DNA from: Mesorhizobium sp. 131-2-1
Lineage (GTDB): Bacteria > Pseudomonadota > Alphaproteobacteria > Rhizobiales > Rhizobiaceae
Length of the DNA stretch: 64,000 bases
NCBI RefSeq assembly: GCF_016756535.1
Contig: NZ_AP023247.1
Span: 1,674,501-1,738,500, forward strand
Direction of reading: 5' to 3'
Both the position numbers and the translations under genes were made by a program. Below the pieces are notes generated by a model, which was not told where the DNA came from, did no database searches, and was given only the letters and a program-made list of their open reading frames with translations. Shown here piece by piece: positions 59,098-64,000 of this stretch. Within the stretch, counting starts at the first letter, position 1; each line of letters begins with the position of its first letter.

Positions 59098-59298
59098 ATG
59101 GCGGAGAGAAAGCCGATATCAAGCGCGCCGACCGACGGCTCCAAGGTCACCGTCTACTGGAAGGACGGCAATGGGGTGATCAACGAGTCGATCGCGCAAT
59201 TTCGCGACGGCGGCTGGTGGACCTATATCGACAGTACCACCCAGAAGAAGGTCGAACCGACCAGCTGGCGGCCTGCTTCCAGCGACGATGACGACTAA
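59098..59298 (+). CDS. Small conserved-looking protein of unknown function
   Basis: A 66-residue cytoplasmic-type protein starting MAERKPISSAPTDGSKVTVY with a run of acidic residues at the C-terminus and an aromatic patch (DGGWWTYIDS). GGGAGGA lies before the ATG at good spacing. The composition suggests a small beta fold. I do not recognise the family. It is 18 bp after nrnC and probably in the same transcript. Confidence 0.65.
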   Translation: MAERKPISSAPTDGSKVTVYWKDGNGVINESIAQFRDGGWWTYIDSTTQKKVEPTSWRPASSDDDD

Positions 59299-59299
59299 G

Positions 59300-59360
59300 C
59301 AATTCCAGGAAAAGTGTGAAGCGGTTTTCCGTCCGGAGTTGCGTCAAGACAAAGAGCTTA
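59300..59360. repeat. Dispersed imperfect palindromic repeat
   Basis: The segment has AATTCCAGGAAAA on the left and TTTTCCGTCCGGAGTT on the right, then an AGACAAAGAGCTTA tail. It is an imperfect palindrome of the kind common between genes in Mesorhizobium. No other copy is obvious in this window. Confidence 0.5.
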
Positions 59361-59469
59361 GGTCGGCCGCTGGCGGGCAGGATTGCTTTGGCTTAGCCTG
59401 AACCCGTTGATATCGAGGCCGATTCGGGGGCTCGCCCCTCTGTCGCCCTCCTGCTCAGAGGAAAGCGCA

Positions 59470-59724
59470 ATGGGTATCGAAAGCCTTCTCGTCTTCATCA
59501 TCATCGGCGCCATCGCCGGCTGGCTCGCCGGCCTGATCGTCAAGGGTTTCGGCTTCGGCCTGATCGGCAATATCGTCGTCGGCATCGTTGGCGCCTTGAT
59601 CGCCGGCTGGCTCTTCCCAAGGCTGGGGTTCGCCATCGGCGGCGGCATTCTTGCCGCGATCATCCACTCCACCATCGGCGCGGTGATCCTGCTGGTGCTG
59701 ATCAAGCTGGTGAAGCAGGCTTGA
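59470..59724 (+). CDS. GlsB/YeaQ/YmgE family membrane protein
   Basis: An 84-residue protein with three membrane segments and the Gly-rich pattern GAIAGWLAGLIVKGFGFGLIGN, followed by VVGIVGALIAGWLF. The family is called transglycosylase-associated but has no known enzymatic activity; it is often stress-induced. AGAGGA eight bases before the ATG at 59470 fixes the start over the longer frame. Confidence 0.85.
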   Translation: MGIESLLVFIIIGAIAGWLAGLIVKGFGFGLIGNIVVGIVGALIAGWLFPRLGFAIGGGILAAIIHSTIGAVILLVLIKLVKQA

Positions 59725-59752
59725 TGCCTGGCGTGGGCATCGAGGGCGCGCG

Positions 59753-59899
59753 ATGAAGCAGAACACGCTCTATCTGATCATCGGCGCGCTACTGGTCGTG
59801 GTCATCGCGCTGGGCGTCTATGTATACCGCGAGCAAACCCGGCCGAAGGGCGTCGAGCTCAAGATCGACGACAAGGGCATTTCGATCCAGCAGAATTGA
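59753..59899 (+). CDS. Very small single-pass membrane protein
   Basis: A 48-residue protein. It starts MKQNTLYLIIGALLVVVIAL (one membrane helix at about 6-25) and ends with a short polar part containing PKGVELKIDDKGISIQ. GAGGG precedes the ATG. The amphipathic C-terminal segment and good ribosome-binding site suggest a real gene. It is 28 bp after the GlsB-type gene and is followed by a perfect 10-bp hairpin. The function is unknown. Confidence 0.65.
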   Translation: MKQNTLYLIIGALLVVVIALGVYVYREQTRPKGVELKIDDKGISIQQN

Positions 59900-59907
59900 T
59901 GGGATCG

Positions 59908-59930
59908 GGTCGGCGCCAGTGGCGCCGACC
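59908..59930 (+). terminator. Hairpin after the small membrane protein genes
   Basis: GGTCGGCGCC (59908-59917) and GGCGCCGACC (59921-59930) form a perfect 10-bp stem with a 3-base loop. The T-run is absent, so it may be a weak terminator or mRNA 3' protection. Confidence 0.55.
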
Positions 59931-60066
59931 GCTTGACCGGCTCGTCTATCGGCTTTCACCCGGGCCGCCTCTCCGGTTGCCGCGCGATCCCCTGGGCTTT
60001 TGCAACCGCCGCGCTACTTCCCTTTCGTGGACCCCGGTTCACTGATTGGCAGATTGGGAGGTTTCT

Positions 60067-60393
60067 ATGGATCGCCGATTATTCTTGACGGGCATGCTGG
60101 GCTTGGCGGGGGCGGCCGCAGTCGTCAGCGCGGTTCGGCCCCTCAGCGCCGTGGCCGGCATTCCGGACGCCAGAAGCGGTATCCTCGACGAGCTCGAGGC
60201 GCAGGACAAGCAGGCCTGGGAGGACGACGGCACCGAAGCGGAGCTGCAAACCGTCTCGCATCGCCATTGGCATCGGTGGCATCGGCGCAGAAGGCGGCGT
60301 GCCTGGAGACGGTACTGTCGCCACTATTGGCGGTATGGCCGCCTGCACAGGCGCTGCTATCGCCGGCGCGTCTGGATCTGGTTCAGGCTTTAG
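60067..60393 (+). CDS. Probable Tat-exported protein with an Arg/Trp-rich tail
   Basis: A 108-residue protein. MDRRLFLTGMLGLAGAAAVV is a twin-arginine-type signal. A short acidic middle (about 33-62, DELEAQDKQAWEDD) follows, and then a 44-residue tail with 19 Arg, 6 Trp, 6 His and 4 Tyr. GGGAGG six bases before the ATG supports translation. Similar basic aromatic small proteins occur in rhizobia and are sometimes labelled protamine-like. The tail could bind nucleic acid, polyphosphate or cell wall, but no function is known. Confidence 0.65.
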   Translation: MDRRLFLTGMLGLAGAAAVVSAVRPLSAVAGIPDARSGILDELEAQDKQAWEDDGTEAELQTVSHRHWHRWHRRRRRRAWRRYCRHYWRYGRLHRRCYRRRVWIWFRL

Positions 60394-60401
60394 CCGCTAG
60401 C

Positions 60402-60452
60402 GCCTGCTTCTGTCCCGGCCGGATGATCCAGCCGGGGCAGAGGCTCGCAGGC
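60402..60452 (+). terminator. Two-layer hairpin after the Arg-rich protein gene
   Basis: The inner stem 60410-60419/60431-60440 is fully paired with one G-U. An outer 6-bp stem GCCTGC (60402-60407) and GCAGGC (60447-60452) encloses it. It begins nine bases after the stop codon. The rest of the gap to 60658 shows no gene and should hold the next promoter. Confidence 0.55.
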
Positions 60453-60658
60453 TTCGGGCAGGCAGCGCCGCCGCCGCGCCGCAAACGCTACACGCGCTGC
60501 TGGACCATGACGGCAACCGTAGCCGCGAGAGGCTGTAACCGGCGGCTTGCCAAGCATTTGATTATCAATCTCTTTGAATTTTCCCGACTTAACCCGCCTT
60601 TAAACCGCCGCATCTACTCTGCACCCGGAGCGCCATAGGCACCGGGACAGCGCAGCGC

Positions 60659-62908
60659 ATGGCGAACCGCAGAGACAGTCGCATCGAACCGAGCTTCGAC
60701 GGACCGCCCCAGGCGCAATCCTCGGCCGGGTTTTCGGTGAGCGAGGAGGATCGCGTCGTGCCGGGCAGTCGCAAATCCGCCGCTAGACGCAAGCCGGCCA
60801 AGAAGTCGTCGCGGCGCGGGCGCGATCGCAGCCGGCGCGGCCTGTTCGGCATTCTCGCCCGGCTGGTCTACTGGTGCTTCGTGCTGACCATCTGGGGCGG
60901 CATCGCGGCGGCCGGCATCGTCGTCTATTACGGCGCCAAGATGCCGGCGGCGACCACCTGGTCGATCCCCGACCGCGCGCCCAACATCAAGATCGTCTCG
61001 GTCGACGGACAGCTCATCGCCAATCGCGGCATGAGCGGCGGCGAGGCCGTCGGCCTGCACGAGATGTCGCCCTACATCCCCGAGGCCGTCGTCGCCATCG
61101 AGGATCGCCGCTTCTATTCGCATATCGGCATCGATCCGATCGGGCTCTCGCGCGCCATGGTCACCAACGTGCTCGGCGGGCATTTCTCGCAGGGCGGCTC
61201 GACGCTGACGCAGCAGCTGGCCAAGAACCTGTTCCTGACGCCGGACCGCACGCTCGAGCGCAAAGTGCAGGAGGTGCTCTTGGCGCTGTGGCTGGAGCAC
61301 AAGCACACCAAGGACCAGATCCTCGAAATGTACCTCAACCGGGTCTATTTCGGCTCCGGCGCCTATGGCGTGGAAGCGGCCTCGCGGCGCTATTTCGGCA
61401 AGAGCGCGCGTGACGTGACGCTCTCCGAGGCGGCTCTCCTCGCCGGTCTGCTCAAGGCGCCGTCGCGGCTGTCGCCGGCGCGCGACCCGAAGGCGGCCGA
61501 GGAGCGGGCGCAACTCGTGCTCGCGGCCATGCGCGACGAAGGCAAGATCAGCGGCAAGGAGCTGACGAGCGCGATGAGCGCGCCGGCGACGCGCGCGCCG
61601 TCCTACTGGACCGGTTCGGAGAACTATGTCGCCGACACCATCATGGGCGAGCTGCCCGACCTGATCGGCGACGTGCGTGGCGATATCGTCGTCGACACGA
61701 CCGTCGATCTCACCTTGCAGAACCTTGCCGAGCAGTCGATCCGGCGGCTGATCGACGAGAGCGGCAAGAAGCTCAACGTCACGCAGGGCGCGCTGGTGTC
61801 GATCGACGATTCCGGCGCCGTGCGCGCCATGGTCGGCGGCTACGACTATTCGACCAGCCAGTTCGACCGCGCCTCAGAAGCGCGCCGCCAGCCGGGCTCG
61901 GCCTTCAAGCCCTTCGTCTACATGGCCGCGCTCGAGGCCGGCCGCACGCCGGACAGCGTGCGCAACGACGCGCCGATCAAGATCGGCAAATGGACGCCCG
62001 ACAATTACGGCGGCAAATACTACGGCAAGGTGACGCTGGCGACCGCGCTGGCGAAATCGCTGAACTCTGTCGCCGCCCAGCTCACCATGGAGGTCGGGCC
62101 CGACGCGGTGGTCGAGGCGGCGCACCGCATGGGCATCCAGTCCGATCTGCAGTCGAACACCTCGATCGCGCTCGGCACGTCGGAAGTGACGCCGCTGGAG
62201 CTGACCTCGGCGTATGTGCCGTTCGCCAATGGCGGCTACAAGCCGGACATCCATTTCATCCGCCGCGTGACCACGGCCGACGGCAAGGTACTCTACGACA
62301 ACAATGGCGGCAGCGCGCCGCGCGTCGTCAGGCAGGACATTGTCGGCATGATGAATTCGATGATGACCGGCACGGTCGAGACCGGCACCGCCAAGAAGGC
62401 GGCCTTCGCCTGGCCGTCGGCAGGCAAGACCGGCACCAGCCAGAATTCGCGTGACGCCTGGTTCGTCGGCTACACCGCCAACCTCACCACCGGCGTCTGG
62501 TTCGGCAATGATGACGGCAGCCCGATGAAAAAGGTCACCGGCGGCGCGCTGCCGGCGCAGGCCTGGCACGAATTCATGGTCGCGGCGCATGAGGGCGTGC
62601 CGGCGAGGCCGCTGCCCGGGACCTGGAAGTCGACGCCGTCCGACACCGTCGTGCCCGACGAGATACCGTCGGCCGACGCCTCGCAGCCGGCGCCGGTGCC
62701 GCAAGCGTCGGTCGGTCAGTCGGCGCCTGTTGCCAAGGCGCCGACGCGGCAGGCACGTCCGGCGGAAACGGTCGACGCCGATGGGTTCGACATGCCGAGC
62801 GATGGCGGGACCACCGCCTCGGTCGGCCATCCGGTTCCGCCGGGCGACGTCGGCGGCCCGACCAAGAAGCGAAAGACGTCGATTCTCGACATCCTCAGTG
62901 GTGGCTGA
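60659..62908 (+). CDS. Class A penicillin-binding protein (1A/1C-type transglycosylase-transpeptidase)
   Basis: A 749-residue bifunctional murein synthase. It has a basic cytoplasmic N-terminus (about 30-62) and a membrane anchor at about 66-92. The GT51 glycosyltransferase domain has EDRRFYSHIGID, GGSTLTQQLAKNLFL and YLNRVYFGSGAYG. The transpeptidase has SxxK in PGSAFKPF, SxN in KSLNSVA and KTG in AGKTGTSQ. The C-terminal 100 residues are Pro/Ala-rich and disordered. It polymerises and cross-links peptidoglycan in the periplasm. The ribosome-binding site is weak. Confidence 0.93.
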   Translation: MANRRDSRIEPSFDGPPQAQSSAGFSVSEEDRVVPGSRKSAARRKPAKKSSRRGRDRSRRGLFGILARLVYWCFVLTIWGGIAAAGIVVYYGAKMPAATTWSIPDRAPNIKIVSVDGQLIANRGMSGGEAVGLHEMSPYIPEAVVAIEDRRFYSHIGIDPIGLSRAMVTNVLGGHFSQGGSTLTQQLAKNLFLTPDRTLERKVQEVLLALWLEHKHTKDQILEMYLNRVYFGSGAYGVEAASRRYFGKSARDVTLSEAALLAGLLKAPSRLSPARDPKAAEERAQLVLAAMRDEGKISGKELTSAMSAPATRAPSYWTGSENYVADTIMGELPDLIGDVRGDIVVDTTVDLTLQNLAEQSIRRLIDESGKKLNVTQGALVSIDDSGAVRAMVGGYDYSTSQFDRASEARRQPGSAFKPFVYMAALEAGRTPDSVRNDAPIKIGKWTPDNYGGKYYGKVTLATALAKSLNSVAAQLTMEVGPDAVVEAAHRMGIQSDLQSNTSIALGTSEVTPLELTSAYVPFANGGYKPDIHFIRRVTTADGKVLYDNNGGSAPRVVRQDIVGMMNSMMTGTVETGTAKKAAFAWPSAGKTGTSQNSRDAWFVGYTANLTTGVWFGNDDGSPMKKVTGGALPAQAWHEFMVAAHEGVPARPLPGTWKSTPSDTVVPDEIPSADASQPAPVPQASVGQSAPVAKAPTRQARPAETVDADGFDMPSDGGTTASVGHPVPPGDVGGPTKKRKTSILDILSGG

Positions 62909-62915
62909 GCGCGTT

Positions 62916-62938
62916 CCATCCCGGCAGAGCCGGGATGG
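62916..62938 (+). terminator. Hairpin after the penicillin-binding protein gene
   Basis: CCATCCCGGC (62916-62925) pairs with GCCGGGATGG (62929-62938) around AGA. It starts eight bases after the stop codon. The following bases are pyrimidine-rich but not a pure T-run. Confidence 0.6.
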
Positions 62939-62962
62939 GCTCTATCTCCTTGTTTGACTGTG

Positions 62963-62999
62963 TTCTTTTCCGAAAACCGGTTGCCACTTTTCGGGATCA
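62963..62999. repeat. Second copy of the TTTTCCGAAAACCGGTT palindromic repeat
   Basis: CTTTTCCGAAAACCGGTTGC and the following CACTTTTCGGGATCA match the repeat at 342-388 with a few changes and in the same orientation. It lies between the penicillin-binding protein hairpin and the SDR gene. Confidence 0.7.
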
Positions 63000-63060
63000 C
63001 GGAACTCGCCCCTCGCCAGCGCCGCCGCCTTCCGCTACATGTCCGGCCGGAGACCGCGAC

Positions 63061-63813
63061 ATGGCTGAACTCGACACCAGGAAAACCATCGTGCTGACCG
63101 GCGCCAGCCGCGGCATTGGCCATGCGACGGTGAAGCGCTTTTCGCGCGAGGGCTGGCGCGTCATCACCTGCTCGCGCCAGGCTTTCGCCGAGGACTGTCC
63201 CTGGCCGGCCGGGCCGGAGGACCATATCAAGGTCGATCTCGCCGATCAGGAGGATGTCGGCATCGCCGTCTCGGAGATACGTCACCGGCTGGAGGCGCAT
63301 GGCGGCCAGCTCAACGCGCTGGTCAACAATGCCGGCATCTCGCCGAAGCTGAAGGACGGCAACAGCCGCATGAATTCGATAGACACGCCGATGCATGTCT
63401 GGCGCGACGTGTTCCAGGTCAATTTCTTCGCGCCGATCATGCTGGCGCGGGGCCTGTTCAAGGAACTGGCGGCGGCCAAGGGCTCGATCGTCAACGTCAC
63501 CTCGATCGCCGGTACCCGTGTGCACCCGTTCGCCGGTACAGCCTATGCGACGTCGAAGGCGGCGCTCGGCTCGCTGACGCGCGAGATGGCGCATGATTTC
63601 GGCCCGCACGGCATCCGCGTCAACGCGATCGCGCCGGGCGAGATCGATACAGCGATCCTGTCGCCCGGCACCGACAAGATCGTTGAGACGATCCCGCTCA
63701 GGCGCCTCGGCGCCACGGCGGAAGTCGCCGACATCATCTTCTTCCTGTGCTCGCAGCAGGCGTCCTATGTGACCGGCTCGGAAATCCACATCAATGGCGG
63801 CCAGCACGTGTGA
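63061..63813 (+). CDS. Short-chain dehydrogenase/reductase (SDR)
   Basis: A 250-residue classical SDR. The cofactor motif is TGASRGIG at about 15-22 and the NNAG motif is ALVNNAGISP. The catalytic Ser lies in VNVTSIAG, with Tyr and Lys in AYATSKAAL. The C-terminal YVTGSEIHINGGQHV is typical. GGAG precedes the ATG at 63061; the longer frame starts inside the repeat and is unlikely. The substrate is unknown. Confidence 0.9.
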   Translation: MAELDTRKTIVLTGASRGIGHATVKRFSREGWRVITCSRQAFAEDCPWPAGPEDHIKVDLADQEDVGIAVSEIRHRLEAHGGQLNALVNNAGISPKLKDGNSRMNSIDTPMHVWRDVFQVNFFAPIMLARGLFKELAAAKGSIVNVTSIAGTRVHPFAGTAYATSKAALGSLTREMAHDFGPHGIRVNAIAPGEIDTAILSPGTDKIVETIPLRRLGATAEVADIIFFLCSQQASYVTGSEIHINGGQHV

Positions 63814-63839
63814 GCGGCTGACTTCGAGCCAGGGACGGC

Positions 63840-64000
63840 TCATCCGGTCATGGTGAGGACTGCCTTGCCGCTGAAGCTGCGCTGTCGCAGCGCGTCCAGG
63901 GCGTGGCCGATTTCGGTCCACGGCACGGTCAAGGCGACCCGGGTGTCCAGTCGGCCAGCCGCGACCAGGTTAAGCAGCGAGGCGATATCCACGCCAATGG
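63840..64000 (-). CDS. Zinc-type alcohol dehydrogenase/quinone oxidoreductase, partial (C-terminus only)
   Basis: The minus-strand frame from the window edge to the stop at 63840-63842 encodes about 53 residues, including NLVAAGRLDTRVALTVPW and ALDALRQRSFSGKAVLT. This is the usual C-terminal end of MDR-family zinc-binding or quinone oxidoreductases (TEIGHALDAL-type helix then GKAVLT strand). The N-terminal part and cofactor site lie outside the window, so the subfamily cannot be fixed. Confidence 0.7.
   Translation of the reverse strand, partial: IGVDIASLLNLVAAGRLDTRVALTVPWTEIGHALDALRQRSFSGKAVLTMTG

Noticed and set aside
1..64000. tRNA, rRNA, CRISPR arrays, transposases, integrases or phage genes
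   Set aside because: I looked through all gaps on both strands and saw no cloverleaf-type sequence, no spaced direct-repeat array and no transposase-like or integrase-like protein.

Overview
The window is a GC-rich bacterial chromosome segment. Gene content and gene order point to a Rhizobiales alphaproteobacterium, most likely Mesorhizobium-like. The pointers are a C-P lyase cluster with an embedded fosX, RbsABC and CUT1 sugar importers beside Gfo/Idh/MocA oxidoreductases, a short NrnC-type RNase D, and palindromic intergenic repeats of the kind common in that genus. I found no rRNA, tRNA, CRISPR array, insertion sequence or prophage. Both ends cut through genes (a GFA-family protein at 1-203 and a zinc-type alcohol dehydrogenase tail at 63840-64000).

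Layout: (1) 0.4-9.7 kb: an amidase and a divergent sugar or sugar-acid catabolic locus. The minus arm is a TIM-barrel epimerase, an enolase-superfamily dehydratase, a FadR-type GntR regulator and a 2-hydroxyacid dehydrogenase. The plus arm is a TIM-barrel isomerase, a Gfo/Idh/MocA oxidoreductase and a second TIM-barrel isomerase. Two TGGT-N3-ACCA boxes lie between the arms. (2) 10-22 kb: phosphonate uptake (phnC, phnD, two phnE) and the C-P lyase core (phnG, H, I, fosX, J, K, L) with a hexapeptide acetyltransferase and a 2H-phosphoesterase-like DUF1868 protein, and divergent phnF. phnM, phnN and phnP are not in the window. (3) 22-31.7 kb: an RbsABC-type importer with a lactonase, a zinc dehydrogenase, an aldose dehydrogenase and an altronate-dehydratase-family enzyme. 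This resembles a non-phosphorylative L-fucose/L-galactose/D-arabinose route. Its likely regulator is a GntR/FCD protein with two winged-helix segments. (4) 31.9-35.1 kb: a periplasmic copper locus (DUF2946, PCuAC, YcnI/DUF1775, CopC-CopD fusion). (5) 35.1-46 kb: a VOC protein, gnd, and a LacI-regulated CUT1 sugar importer with isomerase, Gfo/Idh oxidoreductase and aldo/keto reductase. (6) 46-52.2 kb: an exported protease locus with a trypsin zymogen, a glutamyl-endopeptidase-like protease, and an operon of a Tat-exported caspase-like protein, a cysteine-rich secreted protein and a membrane protein. (7) 52.3-64 kb: zur-like regulator, LysE exporter, polA, a probable small RNA, an M20 peptidase, nrnC, several small membrane or secreted proteins, a class A penicillin-binding protein and an SDR.

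The window is mainly about importing and oxidising unusual sugars and phosphonates, with local regulators and matching operator-like palindromes. The least conventional part is the exported protease locus. The caspase-like protein keeps the His/Cys dyad and an Asp expected for Arg/Lys preference, and the neighbouring trypsin has an Arg-Val-Tyr-Gly-Gly activation site, so a periplasmic proteolytic relay is possible but unproven.
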